NCBI RefSeq assembly: GCF_019602855.1
Contig: NZ_CP080767.1
Coordinates: 2,728,001 to 2,792,000 of the forward strand
Reading direction: 5' to 3'
Origin: Cupriavidus pinatubonensis
GTDB taxonomy: Bacteria > Pseudomonadota > Gammaproteobacteria > Burkholderiales > Burkholderiaceae
DNA length: 64,000 nucleotides
Under the pieces are notes generated by a model that had not been told where the DNA came from, made no database searches, and saw nothing but the letters and a program-made list of their open reading frames with translations. Below, piece by piece: positions 50,554-58,783 of this stretch (position 1 is its first letter; each line of letters opens with the position of its first letter). The position numbers and the translations under genes are program-made.

Positions 50554-51204
50554 TCAGTGAATGCCAAGCTCGATGAAGAGCTCGGTATGGCGCGCTTTTT
50601 GCGACGAAAAGCGCAGGCGCGTGGCACGCACCACGTTGCGCAGTTCCTCGAGCGCGTTGTCGAAGACCTCGTTGATGATGACGTAGTCCGATTCGGACGC
50701 ATGCGACATCTCGCTGCCAGCCGCCAGCAGGCGCCGCACGATCACGTTGGGCTCGTCCTGGCCACGCTTCTTCAGGCGGTCTTCCAGCGCAGTCAGCGAC
50801 GGCGGCAGGATGAAGATCTCGACCGCGTTCGAGAACCGCTGGTGCACCTGTTGCGCGCCCTGCCAGTCGATCTCGAGCAGCACGTCATTGCCCTGCGCCA
50901 TCTGCTCCTCGATCCACACGCGCGACGTCGCGTAGTAATTGCCGTGGACCTCGGCCCACTCGAGGAACTCGCCGCGGTCGCGCGCAGCGCGGAAGGAGTC
51001 CACTGTGCAGAAGTGATACTCGCGCCCATCCTGTTCGCCGGGGCGCGGCGCACGCGTGGTATGGGAGATCGACAGGCGGATCGCCGCGTCCTGCGCGAGC
51101 AGCGCGTTGACCAGCGTCGACTTGCCGGCTCCGGAAGGTGCCACCACCATGAACAGGTTGCCGGGGTAGACGGTATCGATGGCGGTGTGAGGCGTATCGC
51201 TCAT
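50554..51204 (-). CDS. gmk: Guanylate kinase
   Basis: This 216-residue enzyme phosphorylates GMP to GDP. P-loop APSGAGKST at ~22-30, then [21 protein letters not shown] (GMP binding; Tyr and Ser/Thr/Arg contacts), [13 protein letters not shown] and [11 protein letters not shown]. It is upstream of rpoZ and spoT, linking guanine nucleotide supply and (p)ppGpp. An N-terminal extension of about 15 residues relative to E. coli is present; no strong ribosome site was seen. Confidence 0.95.
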
Positions 51205-51266
51205 GTGAATTCTTTGGTTCTTCAGGCGCCGTAGCGCCGGGTGAAACGGATGCGTTGAACGGGGCG

Positions 51267-52202
51267 TTACTCGAGGTTCTGGACCTGCTCGCGCATCTGC
51301 TCGATCAGCAGCTTCAGTTCCATCGAGGCATCGGCCAGTTCCTTGGCGGCGGCCTTGGAACCAAGCGTGTTGGCCTCGCGGTTAAGCTCCTGCATCATGA
51401 AGTCGAGGCGCTTGCCGACCTGGCCGCCCTTCTTCAGGATATGCCGGGTTTCGTTCAGGTGTGCCTGCAGGCGCGACAGCTCTTCGGCAATGTCGATCCG
51501 AATGCCATAGACCGTGGCTTCCTGGCGAATGCGCTCGGCGATCTCGTCGCGGCTCATCGACGGCATGCCGGTCGGCGCTGCAAGGTTGAATGCTTCCTGC
51601 AGGCGCTCCGTCAGCTTTTCCTGATGGTGCGCGATCAGCTGCGGGATGGTCGGCGTGAGCCGTTCGACGATGCCGAGCATGGTGTCGATGCGTTCCATCA
51701 GCGTGGCCTTGAGCGCATCGCCTTCGCGGCGGCGCGCCTCGCGCAGCTGGTCCAGCGCTTCGCGCGCGGCGCCCGTCACGGCTTCGCGCAGCGAATCCTG
51801 CGACAGCTCCGGCTCGACCAGCACGCCCGGCCAGCGCAGGATCTCGCCCATGCGCAGCGTGCCAGCCGTCGGGAAGGTGTTCGCGACCGTCGATTCCAGC
51901 GCGCGGATCTGGCCGAGCAGGCCTTCATTGAGCGCAAGCGTGGCACCGCCGGTGTCGGTGCGCTGCAGGTTGATGCGGCACTCCAGCTTGCCGCGCGACA
52001 ACTCGGCCATGAGCATCTCGCGCAGCGCTGGCTCGAACGCACGGCACTCTTCAGGGGCACGGAACAACAGGTCGAGGAAACGCGAATTGACAGTCCGGAA
52101 TTCCACCGAAACGGAAGCCGTCCTGCCGCTGGGCTCACCCTGCGCGTTTGTCAGCGGCGCCTGGCGGGTAGCCAGGCCATAACCTGTCATGCTGTGGATC
52201 AT
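51267..52202 (-). CDS. yicC: YicC family endoribonuclease
   Basis: This 311-residue YicC-like protein has N-terminal SMTGYGLATRQ and SVEFRTVNSRFLDLLFRAPE and C-terminal KRLDFMMQELNREANTLGSKA, both family hallmarks. E. coli YicC cleaves small RNA. ATG 52202 and another 12 nt further in are both possible; the first is used. It lies 62 bp upstream of gmk on the same strand, a common arrangement. Confidence 0.93.
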   Translation of the reverse strand: MIHSMTGYGLATRQAPLTNAQGEPSGRTASVSVEFRTVNSRFLDLLFRAPEECRAFEPALREMLMAELSRGKLECRINLQRTDTGGATLALNEGLLGQIRALESTVANTFPTAGTLRMGEILRWPGVLVEPELSQDSLREAVTGAAREALDQLREARRREGDALKATLMERIDTMLGIVERLTPTIPQLIAHHQEKLTERLQEAFNLAAPTGMPSMSRDEIAERIRQEATVYGIRIDIAEELSRLQAHLNETRHILKKGGQVGKRLDFMMQELNREANTLGSKAAAKELADASMELKLLIEQMREQVQNLE

Positions 52203-52358
52203 TGAATGTTCTCGCGAAATGGCGCGGGCCGGGGGTAGGCTGGCCCGCCGCAAAGGCGTCTTGTATCCGCCGAAAAGGGGCAACAATGCCCGCTATTGTG
52301 TTCTTTACAAGTGACCGATTAGCCGTGACAATCCCGAGGCATATCCGGTCCGATTCCT

Positions 52359-53423
52359 ATGACAGAGCCCAAGGGCGCTACACAACCCAAGAGTGCACCG
52401 CTGCCCGTCGGCACGCTGTTGTCCAACTATCGTATTGTAAAGAAGTTGGCCAGCGGGGGGTTCAGTTTCGTCTACCTGGCCACCGACGAGACCGGCGCCC
52501 CCGTCGCCATCAAGGAATACCTGCCATCGTCGCTGGCACGTCGCAGCCCCGGCGAACTGATCCCGGTAGTGCCCGAAGAAAACGCCGCGTCGTTCCGCCT
52601 GGGCCTGAAGTACTTCTTCGAAGAAGGCCGCTCGCTGGCCCGCATCTCGCACCCGAGCGTGGTGCGCGTCGTGAACTTCTTCCGCGAGAATTCCACCGTC
52701 TACATGGTCATGAACTATGAGATGGGCAAGACGCTGCAGGAACATATCCTGGCCGCGCGCCAGCAAGGCCGCGCCAAGGTCCTGCGCGAGCATTTCATCC
52801 GCAAGGTCTTCCATGACCTGATGAGCGGTCTGCGCGAAGTCCATATCCACAAGCTGCTGCACCTGGATATCAAGCCCGGCAACATCTACCTGCGCGAAGA
52901 CGAGTCGCCGATCCTGCTCGATTTCGGCGCCGCGCGGCAGACGCTCACCATGGAAGCGAAGCGCTTCCAGCCGATGTACACGCCCGGTTTTGCCGCGCCC
53001 GAACTCTACGGCAAGCATAATGAGCTTGGTCCGTGGACGGACGTCTACAGCCTCGGCGCAACGCTCTACGCATGCATGGCGGGCATGCCGCCACAGGAAG
53101 CCAACCAGCGCGAGAAGGACGACCGCATGGGCGATGCTATCGCGCGCCTGCGCAGCAGTTATACCAATGGCCTGGTCGACCTGGTCGAATGGTGCCTGCG
53201 ACTGGTTCCTTCGGAACGGCCGCAGAGTGTGTTCCGTCTGCAGAAGGAACTGCGCGAGCAGACCAATGCGCTTGGCGAACAAGCGGCTCAGGCAGCGCCG
53301 ACGGCCCCGCTGGAGCGGCCCGAGCGTACCGGCCCGTCCAGCCGTTTCCTGACCTTGCTGCGCCGACGCGACGATACGGTGGCGCCGCCCCCGCGACAGC
53401 CCGCCAAGACAAGCGGCGATTGA
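52359..53423 (+). CDS. Bacterial Ser/Thr protein kinase
   Basis: In this 354-residue Hanks-type kinase the glycine loop is LASGGFSFVYLA and the ATP-anchoring Lys is Lys52 in VAIKEY. The catalytic loop is HLDIKPGN (168-175) with Asp170, followed by the metal motif DFGAAR with Asp188 and the activation segment FAAPELYG. The C-terminal ~60 residues are Pro/Arg-rich with no obvious membrane span, so it is likely cytosolic. It diverges from yicC and is followed 66 bp later by a PP2C phosphatase, forming a matched kinase/phosphatase switch. Confidence 0.93.
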   Translation: MTEPKGATQPKSAPLPVGTLLSNYRIVKKLASGGFSFVYLATDETGAPVAIKEYLPSSLARRSPGELIPVVPEENAASFRLGLKYFFEEGRSLARISHPSVVRVVNFFRENSTVYMVMNYEMGKTLQEHILAARQQGRAKVLREHFIRKVFHDLMSGLREVHIHKLLHLDIKPGNIYLREDESPILLDFGAARQTLTMEAKRFQPMYTPGFAAPELYGKHNELGPWTDVYSLGATLYACMAGMPPQEANQREKDDRMGDAIARLRSSYTNGLVDLVEWCLRLVPSERPQSVFRLQKELREQTNALGEQAAQAAPTAPLERPERTGPSSRFLTLLRRRDDTVAPPPRQPAKTSGD

Positions 53424-53489
53424 GTCACCCCACTTCACGGCGTTAGCGTACTTCCGCCCCAAACCCATCCGAACAGCCAGACAGCCAAC

Positions 53490-54404
53490 ATGCGATTCTC
53501 CGTCTATCAGGAAAGCAGGAAAGGCGGCCGCCGCATCAACCAGGACCGCATGGGCTACTGCTTTACGCGTGACGCCCTGCTGATGGTGCTGGCAGATGGC
53601 CTCGGCGGCCACGCGCTCGGCGAAGTCGCCGCGCAGCAGGCGCTGCAGACCCTGGCGCGGCAGTTCCAGACCCAGGCCCGCCCGACGATCCGCAATCCGG
53701 CGGATTTCCTGCAAGACACCATCATGCTCGCGCACCGCGAGATCCACCGCTACGCGGAAGCCCACCGGCTTTCCGATGTGCCCCGGACGACGGTCGTTTG
53801 CTGCCTGGTGCAGCAAGGCCACATCCACTGGGCCCATGCCGGCGATTCCCGCTATTACCTGGTCCGCAAAGGACGGCTGCTGACGCGCACGCGCGATCAC
53901 TCGAAGATCGAAAACCTGCTGCAGCAGGAACGCGTATTGCCGATGGAGGTCGCCAACCACCCGGAGCGCAACAAGCTCTACAACTGCCTGGGCTCGCCGA
54001 ACTTGCCGCTGATCGACATCGGCGGCCCGTTGCGGCTAGAACCGGGCGATGTTGCACTGCTGGGCTCCGACGGCTTGTGGGGACCGCTCGACGAGCCGGA
54101 GATCGTCGACAGGCTCACGCGGCTGTCGGTCGTCCAGGCCGTGCCCGAACTGATTTCGCGCGCCCTCGAAAAGGCTGGCGAAGGCGCCGACAACACCACC
54201 GGCATCGCCATGATGTGGGAACTGGACGCGAGCGTCACGGGTGACGAATCCGTCATGACCGACACGCTGCCGCTGAACGCTTTCACGACCTCCATCCTGG
54301 AGCGTCCCGGCGCGGAGAACGACCTGCTCTCCGAGGAAGAAATCGAGCGCTCGATCGCCGAGATCCGTGCGGCCATCGACAAGACCAGCAACCTGATGCG
54401 CTGA
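53490..54404 (+). CDS. PP2C family Ser/Thr phosphatase
   Basis: This 304-residue metal-dependent phosphatase has the motifs INQDRMGY, ADGLGGHALGEVAA, HWAHAGDSRYYL, LGSDGLWGPL and GADNTTGIAMM, which supply the conserved Asp metal ligands. The C-terminal ~45 residues (ESVMTDTLPLNAFTT and an acidic helix) are outside the domain. It should reverse phosphorylation by the upstream kinase. It precedes rph with an 82-bp gap. Confidence 0.93.
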   Translation: MRFSVYQESRKGGRRINQDRMGYCFTRDALLMVLADGLGGHALGEVAAQQALQTLARQFQTQARPTIRNPADFLQDTIMLAHREIHRYAEAHRLSDVPRTTVVCCLVQQGHIHWAHAGDSRYYLVRKGRLLTRTRDHSKIENLLQQERVLPMEVANHPERNKLYNCLGSPNLPLIDIGGPLRLEPGDVALLGSDGLWGPLDEPEIVDRLTRLSVVQAVPELISRALEKAGEGADNTTGIAMMWELDASVTGDESVMTDTLPLNAFTTSILERPGAENDLLSEEEIERSIAEIRAAIDKTSNLMR

Positions 54405-54486
54405 ACGCAAACCCCGGGACGGCGGGCACGTGAGGCCCGCCGGCGTTAGAATCGCGGTCTCTACCCGATTCGAGCGAACCATTCCC

Positions 54487-55206
54487 ATGCGACCCAGCGG
54501 ACGCGCAGCCGATGCGCTGCGTTCTATCAGCCTGACCCGTCACTACACCCGCCACGCCGAGGGCTCCGTGCTGTGCGCCTTTGGCGACACCAAGGTTCTG
54601 TGCACCGCCAGCGTGCTGGCCAAGGTGCCGCCACACAAGAAGGGCAGCGGCGAAGGCTGGGTCACGGCCGAGTACGGCATGCTGCCCCGCGCCACGCATA
54701 CGCGCTCGGACCGCGAAGCCGCGCGCGGCAAGCAGACCGGCCGCACCCAGGAAATCCAGCGCCTGATCGGCCGCGCCATGCGCTCGGTGTTCGACCTTGC
54801 CGCGCTGGGCGAATATACGCTGCACCTCGATTGCGACGTGCTGCAGGCCGACGGCGGCACCCGCACCGCTGCCATCACCGGCGCGTTCGTGGCCGCGCAC
54901 GATGCCATCTCGACCATGCTGCGCGATGGCCTGATCGCCGCCAGCCCCATCCGCGATTTCGTCGCCGCCGTCTCGGTCGGCATGGTCGACGGCGTGCCGC
55001 TGCTGGACCTCGACTACGCCGAAGACAGCAACTGCGATACCGACATGAACGTCGTCATGACCGGCAGCGGCGGTTTTGTCGAGGTGCAGGGCACGGCCGA
55101 AGGCGCCGCCTTCAGCCGCGCCGATCTGGACGCCATGACGCGCCTGGCCGAAGACGGCATCGCGCAACTGGTCCGCCACCAGCGCCAGGCGCTGGGCCTG
55201 GCCTGA
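54487..55206 (+). CDS. rph: Ribonuclease PH
   Basis: This 239-residue phosphorolytic 3'-5' exoribonuclease trims tRNA 3' ends. Typical blocks: MRPSGRAADALRSISLTRHY, GWVTAEYGMLPRATHTR, LDCDVLQADGGTRTAAITGA and NVVMTGSGGFVEVQGTAEGA. The ATG at 54487 begins at the conserved start. It is followed 15 bp later by rdgB. Confidence 0.96.
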   Translation: MRPSGRAADALRSISLTRHYTRHAEGSVLCAFGDTKVLCTASVLAKVPPHKKGSGEGWVTAEYGMLPRATHTRSDREAARGKQTGRTQEIQRLIGRAMRSVFDLAALGEYTLHLDCDVLQADGGTRTAAITGAFVAAHDAISTMLRDGLIAASPIRDFVAAVSVGMVDGVPLLDLDYAEDSNCDTDMNVVMTGSGGFVEVQGTAEGAAFSRADLDAMTRLAEDGIAQLVRHQRQALGLA

Positions 55207-55221
55207 AGGACGGAAGTCGCC

Positions 55222-55839
55222 ATGCAACGCCTGGTTCTGGCCTCCAACAATGCCGGCAAGCTGCGCGAATTCGGCGCGCTGCTGGCCCCGCTCGGCTTTG
55301 ACGTAGTGCCGCAGGGTGAACTCGGCGTCCCGGAAGCCGAAGAGCCCTTCGCCACCTTCGTCGAGAACGCACTGGCCAAGGCCCGGCACGCGAGCCTGCT
55401 GGCAGGCATGCCGGCACTTGCGGACGACTCCGGCATCTGCGTGCAGGCACTGGACGGTGCGCCCGGCGTCTACTCCGCGCGCTACGCGCAGATGGCCGGC
55501 AAGTCCAAGTCCGACCAGGCCAACAATCTGCACCTGATCTCGCAGCTCGCCGGCAAGCTGAACCGCCGCGCGCACTACTACTGCGTGCTGGTGTTCGTGC
55601 GCCATGCCGCCGATCCGTGCCCGATCATCGCCGAAGGCCTATGGCATGGCGAAGTCGTCGATGCGCCGCGCGGTGCGGGCGGCTTCGGCTACGACCCGCA
55701 CTTCATGTTGCCGGACCTCGGCAAGACCGCAGCAGAGCTGCCGGCCGAAGAAAAGAACGCTGTCAGCCATCGCGCGCTCGCGCTGCGTTCGCTGGTAGCG
55801 CGCCTGCAGGCCGAAGGCCGCGGCAAGGCCACGCGATGA
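55222..55839 (+). CDS. rdgB: dITP/XTP pyrophosphatase (RdgB/HAM1)
   Basis: This 205-residue enzyme hydrolyses non-canonical purine triphosphates (ITP, dITP, XTP), keeping them out of nucleic acid. Conserved SNNAGKLREF at the start, then FVENALAKARHAS, ALADDSGICVQALDGAPGVYSARY and the C-terminal GFGYDPHFM and SHRALALR motifs. Its stop overlaps the hemW start codon. Confidence 0.96.
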   Translation: MQRLVLASNNAGKLREFGALLAPLGFDVVPQGELGVPEAEEPFATFVENALAKARHASLLAGMPALADDSGICVQALDGAPGVYSARYAQMAGKSKSDQANNLHLISQLAGKLNRRAHYYCVLVFVRHAADPCPIIAEGLWHGEVVDAPRGAGGFGYDPHFMLPDLGKTAAELPAEEKNAVSHRALALRSLVARLQAEGRGKATR

Positions 55840-57077
55840 TCCCGATCGTACCGGCCGGCGCCGCGCCGGCCACCACGCCCGACAACACGCAGCTCTGGCT
55901 CAAGCCCGGTCAGATCGCACTACCGGGCTCGCCGCCACTGTCGCTCTATGTGCATGTGCCATGGTGCGTGCGCAAGTGCCCGTACTGCGATTTCAATTCG
56001 CATGCCGTGCCGGGCAAGGACGGCAGCCACGACATTCCGGAAGACGCTTACCTCGACGCGTTACGTGCGGACCTGGAGCAGTCGCTGCCGCTGGTCTGGG
56101 GCCGTCCGGTCCATACCGTGTTTATCGGCGGCGGCACACCGAGTCTGCTGTCTGCAGCTGGCATGGACCGGCTGCTGTCGGATATCCGGGCATTGCTGCC
56201 GCTCGATGCCGATGCCGAGATCACGATGGAGGCCAACCCCGGCACCTTCGAAGCCGAGCGTTTCGCGAGCTATCGCGCGAGCGGTGTGAACCGGCTTTCC
56301 ATCGGCATCCAGAGTTTCAACGACAGCCACCTGCAGGCGCTCGGCCGTATCCATGGCGAACGCGAGGCACGAGCGGCCATCGATATCGCGCAACGCAGCT
56401 TCGACAACGTCAACCTTGACCTGATGTACGCGCTGCCCGGCCAGACGCTGGAACAGTGCCGCAGCGACCTGGAAAGCGCGTTGTCGTATGGCACCACACA
56501 CCTGTCGCTCTACCACCTGACGCTCGAGCCAAACACGCTGTTCGCGAAGTTCCCGCCCGCGCTGCCAGACGATGACCTCGCCTACGAGATGCAGGACCTG
56601 ATCGAGGCCCGCACCACAGAAGCCGGCTACCGGCACTACGAGACCTCGGCCTATGCACGCGCGCATCGCGAGGCGCGGCACAACCTGAACTACTGGCGCT
56701 TCGGCGACTACCTTGGGATCGGCGCCGGCGCGCACGGCAAGTTGTCGTTCCCCAACCGCATCCTGCGCCAGATGCGGCACAAGCACCCTGCCACCTACAT
56801 GGCGCAGGCGATGGCCGGCAATGCGGTGCAGGAAGCGCGCGAAGTCGGCGCGGACGAACTGCCGTTCGAGTTCATGCTTAACGCACTGCGCCTCACTGAT
56901 GGCGTGCCGGCCTCCAGCTTCCACGACATGACCGGCCTGCCGCTGCATGCGATCAGCCGGCAGCTCGCGGCGGCGGAGAAGAAGGGATTGCTCGATGCCG
57001 ATCCGACGGTGATCCGCCCTACCGAACTCGGCCGGCGCTTCCTCAACGACTTGCAGGAGATGTTCCTGAAGGACTGA
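55836..57077 (+). CDS. hemW: HemW, radical SAM heme chaperone (HemN-like)
   Basis: In this 413-residue radical SAM protein the cluster motif is CVRKCPYC (Cys44, Cys48, Cys51). The fourth Cys found in true HemN (CxxxCxxCxC) is absent, which marks the HemW class that carries heme rather than oxidising coproporphyrinogen. Further HemW blocks: FIGGGTPSL, MEANPGTFE, GVNRLSIGIQSF and LYHLTLEPNTLF. Starts at ATGA overlapping rdgB. Older annotations may call it an oxygen-independent coproporphyrinogen oxidase. Confidence 0.93.
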   Translation: MIPIVPAGAAPATTPDNTQLWLKPGQIALPGSPPLSLYVHVPWCVRKCPYCDFNSHAVPGKDGSHDIPEDAYLDALRADLEQSLPLVWGRPVHTVFIGGGTPSLLSAAGMDRLLSDIRALLPLDADAEITMEANPGTFEAERFASYRASGVNRLSIGIQSFNDSHLQALGRIHGEREARAAIDIAQRSFDNVNLDLMYALPGQTLEQCRSDLESALSYGTTHLSLYHLTLEPNTLFAKFPPALPDDDLAYEMQDLIEARTTEAGYRHYETSAYARAHREARHNLNYWRFGDYLGIGAGAHGKLSFPNRILRQMRHKHPATYMAQAMAGNAVQEAREVGADELPFEFMLNALRLTDGVPASSFHDMTGLPLHAISRQLAAAEKKGLLDADPTVIRPTELGRRFLNDLQEMFLKD

Positions 57078-57104
57078 AGCGTCAAGACAGGGGCACGAAA
57101 GCAC

Positions 57105-57131
57105 GAAGGCCACGGCATTGCCGTGGCCTTC
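57105..57131 (+). terminator. Hairpin terminator after hemW
   Basis: GAAGGCCACGG (57105-57115), loop CATTG, CCGTGGCCTTC (57121-57131); T-rich but interrupted tail (GTTGCTTTG). It lies 28 bp after hemW and just before the convergent lipoprotein gene. Confidence 0.65.
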
Positions 57132-57156
57132 GTTGCTTTGTGGACCCGATCCAGGA

Positions 57157-57690
57157 TCAGTACGGCACCGCCATGTCGTTCGCCACGCGGGCGCGCATGC
57201 CGACCTGCAGGTTGCCCAGGTTGCTCTGCGTCACCGTAGCAACACGGCCATCATCAAGACGAACATTGACGCGGTATGCGGTCTGCGTATTGCTGCCGGC
57301 ACGCTTCTCGATCTGGTTGCCGGCCACCGCGCCGACCACGGCACCGCCGATCGTTGCCGCAGTCTGTCCGCGCCCGCCACCGACCTGATGGCCAAGCAGG
57401 CCACCGGCTGCGCCACCGATTACGGTGCCCAGCAGGCCCGAACTGTTCTGGGTGTTGGTAATCGGCTCAATCGACTCCACACGGCCGTAATAGACGGAAC
57501 CTGACGGTGCCTGCGTGGTGTAGCCTCCGTTGCTCGCCGGCGGCGGAGGGGGGGCGTTGTAGCCGGTGTTGTTATAGCCTGTGTTGTAGCCCGTGTCGTA
57601 GCCGTTGTTGTAAGGGGCCGCGCAACCGGCCAGGCCGATCGCGGCCAGCCCCGCCACGATCGCGATCCGATTCTTCGACTTGCTTTGCAT
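57157..57690 (-). CDS. Glycine-zipper 2TM domain outer-membrane lipoprotein
   Basis: This 177-residue lipoprotein has signal peptide RIAIVAGLAAIGLAGC with lipid-attachment Cys23. A low-complexity stretch of YNNG/YDTGYNTGYNN repeats and a proline run follow. The Gly-zipper segment is GLLGTVIGGAAGGLLGHQVG plus TIGGAVVGAVAGNQIE, and the protein ends in a SlyB-like C-terminal domain (TAYRVNVRLDDGRVATV). It is of the PCP/SlyB type, usually an envelope-stress-linked outer-membrane component. GGAGAA lies upstream of the ATG at 57690. Confidence 0.88.
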   Translation of the reverse strand: MQSKSKNRIAIVAGLAAIGLAGCAAPYNNGYDTGYNTGYNNTGYNAPPPPPASNGGYTTQAPSGSVYYGRVESIEPITNTQNSSGLLGTVIGGAAGGLLGHQVGGGRGQTAATIGGAVVGAVAGNQIEKRAGSNTQTAYRVNVRLDDGRVATVTQSNLGNLQVGMRARVANDMAVPY

Positions 57691-57835
57691 CTGGGGTTCT
57701 CCTCTGTTGCCAGGTGAAGCCGGGAATGCGGCACTTGATGCGAACGAGCGCAATTCCCGGCACACCGGTATGAGCCATGCCACGGCGGTAAGGTTCCGCC
57801 GTGTCGGACAGCCACCGACAACAGGATCAGCAGAT

Positions 57836-57866
57836 TTGCCCAACGATGCGCACGGCCTTGTATAAT
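57836..57866 (+). promoter_or_regulatory. Promoter upstream of tRNA-Ser
   Basis: TTGCCC (57836-57841), 19-bp spacer (long), perfect TATAAT (57861-57866), followed by a GC-rich GCGCGGCC discriminator typical of stable-RNA promoters. Confidence 0.55.
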
Positions 57867-57934
57867 GCGCGGCCGTACTGGTCCTTGCGCCAGCGGCATG
57901 TCGCGCAATCCGCGCTACAATGCCGGCACTCCAA

Positions 57935-58024
57935 GGAAGCGTGGCCGAGTGGTTTAAGGCAGCAGTCTTGAAAACTGCCGATGGGGTGACCCATCCGTGA
58001 GTTCGAATCTCACCGCTTCCGCCA
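57935..58024 (+). tRNA. tRNA-Ser (anticodon TGA)
   Basis: A 90-nt class II tRNA: acceptor GGAAGCG/CGCTTCC, anticodon stem GCAGT/ACTGC with loop CTTGAAA (anticodon TGA), long variable arm (CGATGGGGTGACCCATCCG) as in serine tRNAs, T-loop TTCGAAT and encoded GCCA. Confidence 0.95.
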
Positions 58025-58129
58025 GTTTCTTTCTCCTGCGTCGTTGTATCGGCTGGACAGCCTGGCGTGCCAATCCTGCACGCGGACCAGACAACGACTG
58101 CCCCCTGCCTCAACCCCACTCCATCCACC

Positions 58130-58711
58130 ATGAAGAAAGCAGGTCGGGTCAAGTCATGGCATGCCGATAAGGGCTATGGCTTTATCGACATCCACGCGGA
58201 CATGAAAGACGTCTTTTTCCATGTTTCGGCACTGCAAACGCGCGCCGTTGCGCCGAAGCCGGGCGACCGCGTGAGCTTCGAACTGGCTAAGGGCAAGGAT
58301 GGCCGAATGCAGGCTCTGAATGTAGCGATAGCCGGCGCACCGAAATCTCGGGCACCGTCCAGCGCAAGCTGGCGGCCGGCATTGGTGGGGCTGTTGGCCC
58401 TGGCGATCATGGTGGGAGGCGCGCTTGCCGGTTACCTGCCCCGGCCTGCCGCGATTGCCAGCGCGCTAGCCAGCGCCGTCGCATTTCTCGCCTACGCCAC
58501 AGACAAGGCGCGAGCGAGCCGTAGCGCCTGGCGCATACCTGAGGCTCATCTACACCTGCTTGCGCTGTGCGGCGGCTGGCCGGGCGCCCTTGCCGCCCAG
58601 CATCTTCTGCGGCACAAAAATCGGAAGCAGGAATTCCAGATCGTTTTTTGGGCGACGGTCGCCCTGCATATTGGCGCGCTGGCCCTTTGGAGAACCACCG
58701 TATCGACGTAG
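58130..58711 (+). CDS. Cold-shock domain-DUF1294 membrane protein
   Basis: In this 193-residue fusion residues 1-70 are a cold-shock domain with RNP-like KGYGFIDIH and DVFFHVSAL motifs and an expected nucleic-acid-binding surface. Residues ~80-190 are three or four membrane spans (ALVGLLALAIMVGGALAG; AIASALASAVAFLAYATDK) followed by the DUF1294 core AWRIPEAHLHLLALCGGWPG. The domain order is common in proteobacteria but has no known function. The ATG at 58130 begins at the cold-shock domain; the frame upstream to 58067 is not conserved. Confidence 0.87.
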   Translation: MKKAGRVKSWHADKGYGFIDIHADMKDVFFHVSALQTRAVAPKPGDRVSFELAKGKDGRMQALNVAIAGAPKSRAPSSASWRPALVGLLALAIMVGGALAGYLPRPAAIASALASAVAFLAYATDKARASRSAWRIPEAHLHLLALCGGWPGALAAQHLLRHKNRKQEFQIVFWATVALHIGALALWRTTVST

Positions 58712-58783
58712 CCAGGCGCGCCGTGCCATGGGCCCGCAGGTCAGCGAATCTGCCTGCGAGCCACATACGCGTGTCCAATGCCC

